DNA of 64,000 nt, from NCBI RefSeq assembly GCF_001274775.1, contig NZ_LGUE01000001.1, positions 1,647,705 through 1,711,704 on the forward strand, in the 5' to 3' direction. Source of the stretch: Rossellomorea marisflavi. GTDB lineage: Bacteria; Bacillota; Bacilli; Bacillales; Bacillaceae_B. This document shows, in pieces, positions 1 through 9,841 of this stretch. Made by a program: the position numbers and the translations under genes. Numbering within the stretch: the stretch's first letter is position 1; each line of letters opens with the position of its first letter. A model generated the notes under the pieces. That model did not search any database. It saw only the letters and a list, made by a program, of their open reading frames with translations, and was not told where the DNA came from.

Positions 1-3000
1 CCGTTGGATTTCACTTGCATTCAACAACCGGGCTCCGACTGGAGTATGGAAGAATTGCTCGATGCGTAAGACATCGATGGAGGAAATCTGTTCTTCCGTC
101 ATGATCTCGCGTCTTAGAAGGTCCTCCATCAGACTGCGTATGTCCCCTTCGCCGGGTGCCGATCCACTGAGGGTAAGATGCTGCATGACAGCATGCATGG
201 CTGTCCCTTTTTCTGCCGGGGAGAGGTCCTTGGACTGCATGAATTTCGGTCGTTCATATACCGGCTTCTGGTGCCTTCTCAGAATATCGTTGCTTGCCGC
301 TTCATCCTTGATCTCCACCATCCGCTTAAGCTCGGAAACGGACTGCTTGGACCTGAGACTTGTAGCCCTCTCATGGGGATACGTCCAAGAGAGGCGGTGG
401 AGCACTTCCTCTTCGAAAGGTGAATCCATCCCCATCTCTGCGGATGCCTTGATGGTGTCCATCCAGTCCTGTGAATCCCCTTTATCATCACCCGATTCCT
501 CCATAAGATCTGCTGCCTGGAATGTGCTGATCTTCCAAGAGGATGGATGATCGGCAATATCATTCGTCCCGGCGAGCCCATCTGCTCTCAGTGGGTCTCC
601 ATCCCTGTGGCGAAGAACTGCCGGCCCGATCCAGTCGAGGTACGAAAGGGCTTTTGAACGTTCATGGTCGCTTAGCAACCACTCTTCCGTTGTGCCTCGG
701 CGCTTCCAGTTATCAAGGGTCTTATCAATGTTCTTGACGGTCCCGACCAGGTACAGCTTCTCCTTTGCCCGTGTGAGGGCTACATACAGGACCCTCATCT
801 CTTCAGAAATCGCTTCTAGCTTCTTCTTTCGTTTGAAGGCAAGCTGCGGTAGGGACGGATAGCTGATCCGCTTTACGGGATCGGTGTATTTCGCTGCCAG
901 GCCGAGATCCTTATCCAGAAGATAGGCAGCATTCAGGTCCATGAGGTTGAATTGCCTCGTGGTCCCTGCCACGAACACAACCGGGAATTCAAGTCCTTTA
1001 CTTGAATGGATCGTCATCAGCCTGACCACATCTTCCTGCTCGCTCAATGCCCGGGCAACCCCTAGATCATCCCCTCTTTCCCTCATCCGATCGATGAATC
1101 GAAGGAATCGGAACAGCCCCCGGAACGATGTTTCCTCGTACTGCCTTGCACGGTCATATAAAGCCCGCAGATTCGCCTGGCGCTGCTTTCCACCAGCCAT
1201 TCCGCCTACGTAATCATAAAATCGCGTATCCCTATATAGCTGCCAGATCAGTTCCGTTACCGAGCCCTGCCTTGCTTTTGTACGCCAGAGTTCCAAATGA
1301 TACAAGAACACGCGGACCTTTTCGTACACTTCTTCATCCCGTTCTCCCTGAGGTCTCTTTTTCGCAAAGGATTTCATTGCTTCATAGTACGTTCCGGCTT
1401 TAGAATGGATCCGGATCCTCGCAAGTCCCTCTTCATCGAGGCCGACCACCGGTGACCTCAAGACCGATGCCAGGGGGATGTCCTGATACGGGTTATCGAT
1501 CACCTTTAAAAGCGAGAGCATGATGGCCACTTCGACGGCATCGAAGTAACCGGTGGACAGATTGGCGTAAATAGGAATCCCGTGACGCTTGAATTCTTCC
1601 ATGATTTCCGGCGCCCACGGCATCGAACGGAGAAGAATGACGATATCACGATATTCGACCGGACGATCCGTACCGCTCTTGGCATCATGTATGAGCGTCC
1701 GGCCTTCGATGAGCTCTTTGACTTTCCTCGCCATGAATCTTGCTTCCAGTACAGATTTTTCGATATCCTCACTGTCGAGGGGATCATCGCCTCCTGTCTC
1801 CTGTTGTATCAGTGCAAGCTCTACAGGATAAGGCTGGTCCGCCGGATACGGGGCACCCGGAACCAATTCCGCTTCCCGGTTATACTCCATTTCCCCGACA
1901 TTCATGCCCATGATCTGTTTGAACAGGAAATTGGTCCCGTCCAGCACTTCCTTTCTGCTCCTGAAGTTTTTGGAAAGGTCGATTTTCATTCCCGTTCCGT
2001 CACTGCCGAACCGGTTGTATTTATCCAGGAAAAGGTTCGGTTCAGCCAGACGGAAGCGGTAGATCGACTGCTTGACGTCCCCTACCATGAACCGGTTCCC
2101 TTTCCCTTCATCCGCTTCAGTGATCAGCCTCAGAATGGACTCCTGTACCATATTGGTGTCCTGATATTCATCAATGAGGACCTCTTTGAACTTCTCCTTG
2201 TACTCCATCGCTGCCGGTGAGGGAATCAATTCCGCACTTCCTGGCTCCCTGAGGATATCGAGGCAAAAATGTTCGAGATCGGCAAAATCGACAAGACCTT
2301 TTTCTTCTTTAGCTTCTTTGAAGCGGATGGCAAATCGGGAGACAAGTTCCGCCAATGTGACGATGACAGCCTGCATTTCTCCCATATCTTTCAAAAATGA
2401 ATCCGGTCGGCGGGAAAAGAAATCTTCCTGGATCTTCTCTACCATCTTCTTCCCTTGATCACGAAGGGCCTTTGCACGATCCACCAGATCTTTGTTGAAG
2501 TCATCTCCACGGCATGGTTTCAGTTTAGTGAAATGGAGGGCTTGAATCCCTTCGTAAAGAGCTTCCCATGACTCCTTCTGCTTGAGCTGAAGCATTTCGA
2601 CGACACCAAGGTCATCGAGGAAATTTTCTGCCCGTGGTGATGGCCCTCCAGGCATACGGCTCATGTTCAATGCCTGCTGGAATACATCCTTTGCCCCTTC
2701 AAGCTGAAGGGATATATCCCTGTGGAGATAGTCGGCAATCGGGAGTTCATCTATGCTCTCGACCCCTCCCACGCCATACATTTCACCAAGACCGTTCAGC
2801 CACTGGGACGGTGCGGGATGGGACCTGGAGAAATCATAAAGCTTGAGGATCATATCCTGTAGGGCTTTATCGCTCCGATCACTCGTAAACGTATCCACCA
2901 GTGTGTAGAATGGGGTATTCCCCTCCTTGCCGTACTCTTCTTCAAACAGATCTTCCACCACTTCATCCCTGATAAGATCTCCTTCGGTCGCATCGGCAAT

Positions 3001-3405
3001 CCTGAAGCCGGGATCGACATCGATCAAATAATAGTATTTCCGGATCACCTCGAGGCAGAATGAATGCAGGGTGGAAATCGACGCCTTGTTCAATAAGCTC
3101 AGCTGTTTTCTCAAATGGGTGGAATGGGGATCGGAATCGATGGCTTTTTCAAGGGCTTGACCGATCCTGTGCCTCATCTCGGCAGCAGAGGCATTCGTGA
3201 AGGTAACGACCAGCAGTTCATCCACATCCAATCCGTCTTGACCGGATACGATCCGCTGAATGATTCGCTCCACGAGCACCGCCGTTTTTCCCGATCCGGC
3301 TGCTGCGGCCACAAGGACATCCTGTCCTTTCGCCCAGATGGCCTTCCACTGATCATCCGTCCACGTTGCTTCGTCTGGTTTTACAGGTATATGATGACTG
3401 CTCAT
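1..3405 (-). CDS. addA: AddA, ATP-dependent helicase/nuclease subunit A (3' end beyond the window)
   Basis: AddA is the UvrD-type helicase and nuclease subunit of AddAB, the Gram-positive counterpart of RecBCD. The complex resects double-strand breaks to a Chi site before RecA loading. I read 1135 in-frame codons from the ATG at 3405, and no stop occurs before base 1. A Walker A motif (AAAAGSGKT) ends near residue 41. A DEYQDT helicase motif II, GDVKQSIYRFR and the late helicase motif VALTRAKEKL follow. The last visible part contains GTAMHAVMQHL, the opening of the C-terminal nuclease domain. About 100 residues, including the metal-binding part of the nuclease, lie outside the window. The start is set by AGGAGG 9 bases upstream. 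The ATG overlaps the addB stop (ATGA), so translation is probably coupled. Confidence 0.97.
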   Translation of the reverse strand, partial: MSSHHIPVKPDEATWTDDQWKAIWAKGQDVLVAAAAGSGKTAVLVERIIQRIVSGQDGLDVDELLVVTFTNASAAEMRHRIGQALEKAIDSDPHSTHLRKQLSLLNKASISTLHSFCLEVIRKYYYLIDVDPGFRIADATEGDLIRDEVVEDLFEEEYGKEGNTPFYTLVDTFTSDRSDKALQDMILKLYDFSRSHPAPSQWLNGLGEMYGVGGVESIDELPIADYLHRDISLQLEGAKDVFQQALNMSRMPGGPSPRAENFLDDLGVVEMLQLKQKESWEALYEGIQALHFTKLKPCRGDDFNKDLVDRAKALRDQGKKMVEKIQEDFFSRRPDSFLKDMGEMQAVIVTLAELVSRFAIRFKEAKEEKGLVDFADLEHFCLDILREPGSAELIPSPAAMEYKEKFKEVLIDEYQDTNMVQESILRLITEADEGKGNRFMVGDVKQSIYRFRLAEPNLFLDKYNRFGSDGTGMKIDLSKNFRSRKEVLDGTNFLFKQIMGMNVGEMEYNREAELVPGAPYPADQPYPVELALIQQETGGDDPLDSEDIEKSVLEARFMARKVKELIEGRTLIHDAKSGTDRPVEYRDIVILLRSMPWAPEIMEEFKRHGIPIYANLSTGYFDAVEVAIMLSLLKVIDNPYQDIPLASVLRSPVVGLDEEGLARIRIHSKAGTYYEAMKSFAKKRPQGERDEEVYEKVRVFLYHLELWRTKARQGSVTELIWQLYRDTRFYDYVGGMAGGKQRQANLRALYDRARQYEETSFRGLFRFLRFIDRMRERGDDLGVARALSEQEDVVRLMTIHSSKGLEFPVVFVAGTTRQFNLMDLNAAYLLDKDLGLAAKYTDPVKRISYPSLPQLAFKRKKKLEAISEEMRVLYVALTRAKEKLYLVGTVKNIDKTLDNWKRRGTTEEWLLSDHERSKALSYLDWIGPAVLRHRDGDPLRADGLAGTNDIADHPSSWKISTFQAADLMEESGDDKGDSQDWMDTIKASAEMGMDSPFEEEVLHRLSWTYPHERATSLRSKQSVSELKRMVEIKDEAASNDILRRHQKPVYERPKFMQSKDLSPAEKGTAMHAVMQHLTLSGSAPGEGDIRSLMEDLLRREIMTEEQISSIDVLRIEQFFHTPVGARLLNASEIQR

Positions 3406-6400
3406 TGATCAGCCTCCTCTCTTATCTTCGCCATGATGTCTTCGGTCTTTGCCTCGGGTAGGACCCTGTATTCATTTTCCTCAAGGGACTGATCGAACTG
3501 ACAGACGGGTTTGTAAGAACAGAACTGACATGGTGTCCGGTCCTTCAGTTTGTACGGGGCAATGGCCGTTTCACCGGAAACGATCCGGTTTCCTGATGAT
3601 TCATACATTTTCCTTACATGATGGCGCATGAACTGGAAGTCTTCTCCTGATGCCGCCTTCGATCTTGATGACAGGGATCCGTCCTTTTTGATACCTGCGG
3701 AGATGATATCTGAACTTCCCGTATCCAACGTCTGGTCCATGAGGCGGATCACATCGCTGTCCCCTAGCACCAGTCCTTTCATCTTGAAGCTTTTGAAAAT
3801 CTCCTGTTCGATTTGATCGAGGGTAAGGAGCTTCTTGCTGTTGATCAAAGGATTATGCACGTGGAAATAGAGGACGCCCGCAGGTTGTGCTTCCTTTCCT
3901 ACAAACTGCTTGGAATTGCTCAAGACGATATCCAAATAGGTGAGCATCTGAAGGGCCAGCCCGTAGTACACCTCTGTCATGTCCAGGTCCCTGGCGCTCG
4001 ATTTGTAATCGACGATGCGCAGGTACACACCGTTCTGGTCCTCAGCTTTATCCACCCGGTCGATCCTTCCCTGAAGCTCCATTTGCGTACCGTTGCGCAG
4101 TTTGAATTGGAATGGGGGTAGGGTCGCTTTCGGTCCGAACCCAAGTTCAACGCCGACGGGTACGAAGCCGCTGGCTTTCGCATGTTCGCTTAGGATCAAA
4201 TTCGCACGCCCGATAATCTGTTCAAGCTTCTGCGCAATATAGTGGTAGCGATTTGAACTGAGGAGGATCTGATGCTGCAGTTTAGGCGCAAGCATCGTCA
4301 CGGCCTCCTTGGCAAGGCGTAGGCACTGGTTCTTGGAGAGTGATGCCCAGCTCAGACCGGCACGCTCCACTTCTTCCGATATCCATTTGAGCGCAGAGTG
4401 GAACATTTCCCCTATATCGGGTGCCTCCAGTCTGAATAATTCCCGCTCCCTCAGCTTCAAACCGTGGCTTGCAAAGTGGGAGAACGGACAGCCGTGGAAC
4501 ATTTCCATCCTTGAGACGCTGGCCAGGATATGCTCCCCGTACAGGTCCTTGCTCGACTCATCGGTCAAATCGGCCGATTCATTGCGATGGAACAAGCTGG
4601 AGAGTACATGGCCGGCATGCCACTTCCATTCATCGGAAGTCACATAGTAGTCATATACATCCCACCAAAAATCAAACACCGGGTATCCCCGCTTCTTTTG
4701 CTGAAGCTGCGTCGTCAAATGGGCAATCGATACCCCGGGATGACTGACGTAGTCGAGTTGCCCTCTTTCGTCAAGCTCCGCGGGATCATTGACGACAAGG
4801 GAATGCCTTGCCTCCGGGAATAGTTCCTTAAGCCTCTTGATAAGGGGCGATGGCAGGAGGGCCTTTCCCTCTTCATCGGCAATCGGATAGGAAATGATCA
4901 ATCGTTCACCAGGTGTCGTGAACGCTTTATATGCAACAAACTCTTCGTCGAGTAGCTTGGTCCTGCTCCTTGGCCCGACTTTCACGCCTGCGATTTGCAG
5001 GGTTTCCCTGTCTTCATCCGACAGGATACCATCTTCTGTCACTTTGGCCGGAAGTATCCCTTCGTTCACACCGATGACAAACGCAGTTTTGATATGGGCG
5101 AGCCTTGATTTCTCCAGATCGGCAATGATGACCTGATCGATGGCAGGCGGTACGAGGGAAAACTTCATCGCTTCCATGCCCGTATCGAGAATTGACGCGA
5201 ATGCCTTTACACTCGTTTTTTCTCCTCCAAGGATCTCCACGTATTGATCGAGGAGATCCATGACAGCGGCCCACGCCTGATCATGCTCCCTTGCGGCGAC
5301 CAGATCGCCGTTCTCTTCAGCCTCCATTCGCTTCCGCTCGAGCTTCGCCGGAATATCAAGTTCCTCCAGATAAGCGAATAACGTTTCGCAGTATTCCTGC
5401 CCCGTCTTCTGCTTTTTCAACCGTTTTGACAGACGGATGATAGGGGCGGAGATGAAGAGGCGAAGCTCGTTGATTTCATGCTCGATTTCTTTTTCCTGGT
5501 CGGTCTGAGGGGAGTCCACATGTTCAAGTCCCCTGAATCGGCGGTATTTCCACCGATCCTTCTTCACCCACCGGTCTCCTTTCACCCCATGGGCCAGAAC
5601 GTAATTCTCCAGTCGGTCCATTTTCTCCCTGAGCTCCCCCGGTTCCTCGTGAAGGGGGAATAATAAATCGGTCTTCACTGCCCGGAATACGGGTTCGTAC
5701 CTCCAGTTGGAAGAGATGATTTCAAGAGTGGATCGGATTAGTTCAATCAGGGGATGATTGAGCATCGTCCGCTTTTGATCCAGGAAGTACGGTATATCAT
5801 GGTCTTGGAAGATCGTTTCGATTTTGTCCCTGTAGTCCGCCCCGTTCCTGACAAGGACGGCGATATCCTTATAGCGGTGATCCCTTCCGCGGGCAAGCTC
5901 CCGGATTTTCCGTGCAACCCCCTCGATCTCCGCCCGTCGATTGGACGCTTCCATGAATTCAATGCGATTGCCAGCTGCCTCCGAAGGGATGATAGGTCTT
6001 GTCTCATAGTGCTGTTCCAGATGGGCAAGCGGTCCGCTTTGATAGCGGATCGGCGCCTCCATCACTTCTTCTTCAACCGGAATAGCAGCTGCGGTGCAGC
6101 CTTCCCGGATGATCCCATAAGTTTCACTCGTCATCCGGAAGAGGCTTAGTTCGTTCTCAGGAAGCCCTACTTCCCTGGCATCCACCGTCAAGGCGATGGT
6201 CACCTTGCGCGTGCGCTCGATGAGCTGCTGGATGATCCTGTATTCCTGTGGGGTGAAACTATGGAAACCATCTATGTAGACGACTGCATCCTGCAGAAGA
6301 TCGGAATGTTGGATCTGATCGGAAAGCAGCTGGAAATAGTCTTCCGAATCGAGGTATTTCCCCAGCAACGCTGACTGGAATTCTTCGTAAATCAGCTCAA

Positions 6401-6878
6401 GATCCGCAAGTTTATCCCGGAGCACCTTTTTACCCATGCCGTTTTCTTTAAATGCGGCAAGGTCACCTGGTTCGATGCAATAGCGTTTGAACTCTGTGAG
6501 CATCGTTTCCACATGGCCGATGAAACCGGGTTTTTCCGACGACTTACGGAAAATGCTCAATTCTCCTTTTTTCTCTTCGATGATTTTCCTGATCATCATA
6601 TTGAGCCCCACGTCGGATAAATGATAGCGGGTCATGCCTCCCGTCTCCTGGAGGATCTTCCACGCAAGACGTGTAAAACTGAAGACCTGCGCCCGGATCA
6701 TGCCGTTCAACCCCGGTGTGTTCACAAGCTCATATTCCGATATGAAGGACATCTGGTCAGGTACGACATATAGGATCGGGGTCCCTTGTGGACGTTCCCT
6801 CAGTTCCTCTTTCATTTCTCGCAATATGCGATGCGTCTTCCCTGTTCCAGAGCGTCCGAGAATGAATCTTACCGTCAT
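3402..6878 (-). CDS. addB: AddB, ATP-dependent nuclease subunit B
   Basis: AddB is the second nuclease subunit of AddAB and the one that recognises Chi in Bacillus. The protein is 1158 aa, the usual length. It begins with a Walker A motif (GRSGTGKT, residues 8-15). The iron-sulphur cluster cysteines typical of AddB are visible: one in MFHGCPFSHF near residue 797, and three in CQFCSYKPVC at 1117, 1120 and 1126. A RecB-type nuclease region lies between them, with RIDRVD and IVDYKSS. I chose the ATG three codons into the longer frame because AAAGGGAG sits 8 bases upstream of it. The gene is first in addB-addA. A TATAAT-like -10 lies near 6950 on the minus strand. Confidence 0.97.
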   Translation of the reverse strand: MTVRFILGRSGTGKTHRILREMKEELRERPQGTPILYVVPDQMSFISEYELVNTPGLNGMIRAQVFSFTRLAWKILQETGGMTRYHLSDVGLNMMIRKIIEEKKGELSIFRKSSEKPGFIGHVETMLTEFKRYCIEPGDLAAFKENGMGKKVLRDKLADLELIYEEFQSALLGKYLDSEDYFQLLSDQIQHSDLLQDAVVYIDGFHSFTPQEYRIIQQLIERTRKVTIALTVDAREVGLPENELSLFRMTSETYGIIREGCTAAAIPVEEEVMEAPIRYQSGPLAHLEQHYETRPIIPSEAAGNRIEFMEASNRRAEIEGVARKIRELARGRDHRYKDIAVLVRNGADYRDKIETIFQDHDIPYFLDQKRTMLNHPLIELIRSTLEIISSNWRYEPVFRAVKTDLLFPLHEEPGELREKMDRLENYVLAHGVKGDRWVKKDRWKYRRFRGLEHVDSPQTDQEKEIEHEINELRLFISAPIIRLSKRLKKQKTGQEYCETLFAYLEELDIPAKLERKRMEAEENGDLVAAREHDQAWAAVMDLLDQYVEILGGEKTSVKAFASILDTGMEAMKFSLVPPAIDQVIIADLEKSRLAHIKTAFVIGVNEGILPAKVTEDGILSDEDRETLQIAGVKVGPRSRTKLLDEEFVAYKAFTTPGERLIISYPIADEEGKALLPSPLIKRLKELFPEARHSLVVNDPAELDERGQLDYVSHPGVSIAHLTTQLQQKKRGYPVFDFWWDVYDYYVTSDEWKWHAGHVLSSLFHRNESADLTDESSKDLYGEHILASVSRMEMFHGCPFSHFASHGLKLRERELFRLEAPDIGEMFHSALKWISEEVERAGLSWASLSKNQCLRLAKEAVTMLAPKLQHQILLSSNRYHYIAQKLEQIIGRANLILSEHAKASGFVPVGVELGFGPKATLPPFQFKLRNGTQMELQGRIDRVDKAEDQNGVYLRIVDYKSSARDLDMTEVYYGLALQMLTYLDIVLSNSKQFVGKEAQPAGVLYFHVHNPLINSKKLLTLDQIEQEIFKSFKMKGLVLGDSDVIRLMDQTLDTGSSDIISAGIKKDGSLSSRSKAASGEDFQFMRHHVRKMYESSGNRIVSGETAIAPYKLKDRTPCQFCSYKPVCQFDQSLEENEYRVLPEAKTEDIMAKIREEADQ

Positions 6879-7000
6879 CTCCCTCACTCCCTTTCCGTTA
6901 TACTCTTAGTCTATCCGGCAAGTACCCGGTTTTTTTGGATAGGTTCATTATAATATAGATCGTTTATAAAATATGCTAATCCGCCTGATTTCCAACAGAA

Positions 7001-7032
7001 AGCAAAACAGCCCGGGAAGATGCCCCGGACTG
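7001..7032 (-). terminator. Intrinsic terminator of the endonuclease lipoprotein gene
   Basis: On the minus strand CAGTCCGGG pairs with CCCGGGCTG across a 7-base loop and is followed by TTTTGCTTT. It begins 7 bases past the stop at 7039. Confidence 0.85.
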
Positions 7033-7038
7033 TCCATT

Positions 7039-8220
7039 TCACCATATTTGCTCTGCCCATTCTGGATGATCGATAAAAGGGTTCCGATTCCCCTGATACT
7101 CCTCATAAATGATCTCATTCCTCCGTCTTTCACGGTCATCGACGGGATCTGATTCATTCCATTCCAACAGGACCGACAGCTTCCCGTGATTCGGTGCTTT
7201 GCCGTTATTCACCCGGTCATTGAGTTCAAGGTCCACTTCTCCCGCATCGCCTTCATATCGGACGGCCATATAGAAGAGCATCCTCGCCACGTCTCCCTTC
7301 ACTTCGTCCCGAGGCTCCCATGAGTCTTCATCGGAAAAATTCCCATCCGCTTCATCATGGGGTGAGCCGCCGTTATCAAAATCCAGATTCCCCCTGGAAG
7401 AATTGACTGTAACATCGGCGGGCCTCAGGTGGTGTAGATCGGTCCCCGGCCCTCTTGCCGTCCCGAAATCCCCGTGGGACTTTGCCCACACATGCTCCCT
7501 GTTCCAATCATCCACATCTCCACCGTGCAGCGCCTGCGCCTGGGATCTGCCCGTATAAAGAAGGATGACATGACCTGGTTGATCGGGATCTTCATCCGTT
7601 TTGGCGATCGCATCCCATAGCTCGCCATAAGAGAGCTCCCGATGATCATCGATGATATCGTGAAGAGCCGCTTTCAGTGCTCCACCGCTCAACCCTTCAG
7701 CGCTTGAGTAGTAGTCTCCCGGGTCTGTCGAAGGCTCTTCCTCTTTCTCCTCGTCCCCTTCCCCCGGCGAAATGGAGGTGACCTCCTTTAAACCGGGGCG
7801 AGAAAAGTAACCGGTCAGTTTCCCAGAGATCACTCGCTTCTTGCCGAATATGTCGGGATTCGTTTTCAAGCCTGCTTCAGGCCTTTGTGAAGAAGGGATC
7901 TGCACAAACAGCATCTTCTCCGGATCTGCTTCTCCCCGTTCATCCGCGAGGGCTAAGGCATAATCATTCGTGAAATCACCGGTCAGCACTTCCGAATCAG
8001 ATACAGGCTGACCTGTGACAAATCCTGCTACTTCAGCCAGTGAACCGTCTTGGCGCTCAAGGGCTTCCTCCACTGTCAGCGGTGTGGAGACGTCCCTTTT
8101 GGCAATCTGGGGATGAGGAGCATCTTTCGTTCCCATTGATTGATTGCCCGACACTTGTCCACATGCCGTCAAAAAAACCGCCAAGATCAGCACCACTGTA
8201 ATCCGCATGTATTGTTTCAC
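7039..8220 (-). CDS. Secreted endonuclease I-family lipoprotein with an N-terminal OB-like domain
   Basis: This is a 393-aa surface-anchored nuclease candidate. The first 20 residues form a lipoprotein signal peptide ending in the lipobox LTAC, so the mature protein should be tethered to the outer face of the membrane. Residues of about 50-150 resemble the DUF6359/OB-like module found in Bacillus extracellular nucleases (AEVAGFVTGQP onward). An acidic linker follows (GEGDEEKEEEPSTDPGD). The C-terminal half carries the endonuclease I signature: REHVWAKSHGDFG, then GTDLHHLRPADVTVNSSRGN. The conserved His and Asn residues of the beta-beta-alpha metal site are present. The start is GTG with GGGAGG 8 bases upstream. 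The gene stands alone between two terminators. DNA or RNA scavenging outside the cell is inferred from family membership only. Confidence 0.85.
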   Translation of the reverse strand: MKQYMRITVVLILAVFLTACGQVSGNQSMGTKDAPHPQIAKRDVSTPLTVEEALERQDGSLAEVAGFVTGQPVSDSEVLTGDFTNDYALALADERGEADPEKMLFVQIPSSQRPEAGLKTNPDIFGKKRVISGKLTGYFSRPGLKEVTSISPGEGDEEKEEEPSTDPGDYYSSAEGLSGGALKAALHDIIDDHRELSYGELWDAIAKTDEDPDQPGHVILLYTGRSQAQALHGGDVDDWNREHVWAKSHGDFGTARGPGTDLHHLRPADVTVNSSRGNLDFDNGGSPHDEADGNFSDEDSWEPRDEVKGDVARMLFYMAVRYEGDAGEVDLELNDRVNNGKAPNHGKLSVLLEWNESDPVDDRERRRNEIIYEEYQGNRNPFIDHPEWAEQIW

Positions 8221-8353
8221 TATTCTTTCCTCCCCCGGTATGGTTTACCTATAGCGTACAGGATAACATGCACGTAGAGATCGAATTTTTGCTCGTTTTC
8301 AGGAAAATGCTCCATTCGGCTCATCCCGGTTATGCTATCCGAACCTGGATATG

Positions 8354-8395
8354 ATAAAAAGCACCCAGCAAGGCAGGGGATGCCTTGCTGGGTGC
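8354..8395 (-). terminator. Strong intrinsic terminator downstream of the signal peptidase gene
   Basis: A perfect 15-bp stem (GCACCCAGCAAGGCA with its complement, loop GGGGA) spans 8361-8395. On the minus strand it runs into TTTTTATCAT. Confidence 0.92.
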
Positions 8396-8427
8396 TTGAC
8401 TGTTTTATACGGGTAGACCCTTCAGGA

Positions 8428-8988
8428 TCAGTTTTTAAATTGGACGTCCCACTCATTCAATGGCCAATAGCGGAGATTCACTTTCCCTACTACCTGGTCA
8501 CGGTCGATGAATCCGAAATAACGGCTGTCCTCGCTGCCACGGCGATTATCTCCAAGGACGAAGAGTTTGCCTTTTGGCACTTTCTTCTCACCTGTCAATT
8601 CTTCGAGGGTGAAATCACCTGTGAGCTTGCTGCCTGGACTTTCTGCTTTATATGTATCCAGGTATGGTTCTTCGTAATATTTTCCGTTTATATAAAGCTT
8701 ATCATTCTTGTAGGTGACCGTATCGCCCGGCAGCCCGATGACGCGCTTTACATAATCTTCTTTTTCGTTGGCATGGAATACAAGGACGTCAAAGCGGTGA
8801 AGATCCCCGATCTGATACCCGATTTTATTCACCACGAGCTTATTGCCATCTTGAAGGGTCGGCATCATGGATTCGCCGTCCACTACATAATTCGAAAAGA
8901 GGAACGTGCGGATGACGATGAAGATGATCAATCCGATCGCAAGTGCCTTGATCCATTCCAGGCCCTCTTTCTTTATCTGCTCTTTCAA
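8428..8988 (-). CDS. sipV: Type I signal peptidase
   Basis: This is a 186-aa S26A signal peptidase, which removes signal peptides from exported preproteins at the outer face of the membrane. One N-terminal membrane segment (about residues 13-33) precedes the catalytic part. The nucleophile Ser40 lies in GESMMPTL and the general base Lys81 in YVKRVIGLPGD. LGDNRRGSEDSRYFG is the conserved C-terminal box. The start codon is TTG at 8988 (GGAGG 7 bases upstream) and overlaps the yhjE stop as TTGA. In B. subtilis sipV also follows yhjE beside addAB, so the symbol is given by synteny. The peptidase function is certain; assignment to the V paralogue is less so. Confidence 0.93.
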   Translation of the reverse strand: MKEQIKKEGLEWIKALAIGLIIFIVIRTFLFSNYVVDGESMMPTLQDGNKLVVNKIGYQIGDLHRFDVLVFHANEKEDYVKRVIGLPGDTVTYKNDKLYINGKYYEEPYLDTYKAESPGSKLTGDFTLEELTGEKKVPKGKLFVLGDNRRGSEDSRYFGFIDRDQVVGKVNLRYWPLNEWDVQFKN

Positions 8989-9626
8989 TGTGATTCCTCC
9001 TGCTTCTTGCGTTCGTTTCGCTGATCCATTTCAAGCTTTTTATTAAGATGAGCCTCTATGCGCTTGCCGACGAACCAAAGGAGGAAGATGATTGCTCCCA
9101 CGATGACGGTGCGGATCGGCTGTTTCACTAATGATACAATATCATACCCGATAAAGCTAATGGTGAAAATCATCACCATCTTCCCCGTAATGACGGCCAG
9201 CATATATTGGGCGATACTGATGCGGGACAGTCCGGCCACGACGTTTACGAGAGCCGAGGGTGTAAAGGGGAAGCAGAGCAGGATGAATAGAGGACCGAAG
9301 CCGTGCCTGTCCACCCAATGGGTCAGACGTGCTGCCTGTTTATTCTTCTTTAAGAAACGGAAGACCCTTGCTTCCCCGTATCTTCTGACCAGCATGAAAA
9401 CCAACAATGCCCCTGCCGAAGCCCCTATCCATGAAAACAGGAATCCGAACCACAAACCGAATGCATTCGCATTCGCCAAGACGAACACAAACAGCGGCAA
9501 AAAAGGAAGGAAGGCTTCAAGCAAAGGGAGAAGGATTCCCGGAACGGGCCCGAATGACCGGTATTGCTGAATGAGGTCCATAATATTTTCTAATGTGAAC
9601 CAATCTTTGAACGCTTGGATATCCAT
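8985..9626 (-). CDS. yhjE: TVP38/TMEM64 family membrane protein
   Basis: This 213-aa integral membrane protein belongs to the SNARE-associated/DedA-like TVP38 superfamily. It has about five hydrophobic segments. The family hallmark is visible in the middle of the protein: FPFTPSALVNVVAGLS, a glycine and proline-rich re-entrant stretch. The C-terminus is basic and cytosolic in character (RNERKKQEESH). Members of the wider superfamily are implicated in lipid scrambling or transport, but no substrate can be read from this sequence. AAGGGGAAA lies 8 bases before the ATG. It is the first gene of a two-gene unit with the signal peptidase, with overlapping stop and start. Confidence 0.85.
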   Translation of the reverse strand: MDIQAFKDWFTLENIMDLIQQYRSFGPVPGILLPLLEAFLPFLPLFVFVLANANAFGLWFGFLFSWIGASAGALLVFMLVRRYGEARVFRFLKKNKQAARLTHWVDRHGFGPLFILLCFPFTPSALVNVVAGLSRISIAQYMLAVITGKMVMIFTISFIGYDIVSLVKQPIRTVIVGAIIFLLWFVGKRIEAHLNKKLEMDQRNERKKQEESH

Positions 9627-9795
9627 AGTATATGTTTCCCCTTAAACGACCATGAAAAAAAGACTCATTTCGTGATATTTTTCTTCATCATATCATATCA
9701 TGTTTCATTTTCCATATCGCAGTTTGTATTATACATCCTTAACCTCCCAAGGGCCGCTTTAAACCTCCCCTTTCCAATCCCTCTCCCCTGACCAG

Positions 9796-9832
9796 AAAAA
9801 AACCGCTTCGGGATCACTCTCACCCTAGGCGG
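9796..9832 (-). terminator. Probable terminator of the S9 peptidase gene
   Basis: On the minus strand CCGC/GCGG and GGG/CCC pairings, separated by a small internal loop, close a hairpin followed by a run of seven T. It starts 10 bases past the stop. Confidence 0.7.
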
Positions 9833-9841
9833 TCCTCCCCT

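Noticed and set aside
6948-7157. Minus-strand frame of 69 codons past the endonuclease gene
   Set aside because: It runs through the endonuclease 3' end and its terminator in another frame.
8220-8456. Minus-strand frame of 78 codons between the signal peptidase and the endonuclease
   Set aside because: It overlaps the end of the signal peptidase gene and spans the strong terminator hairpin.
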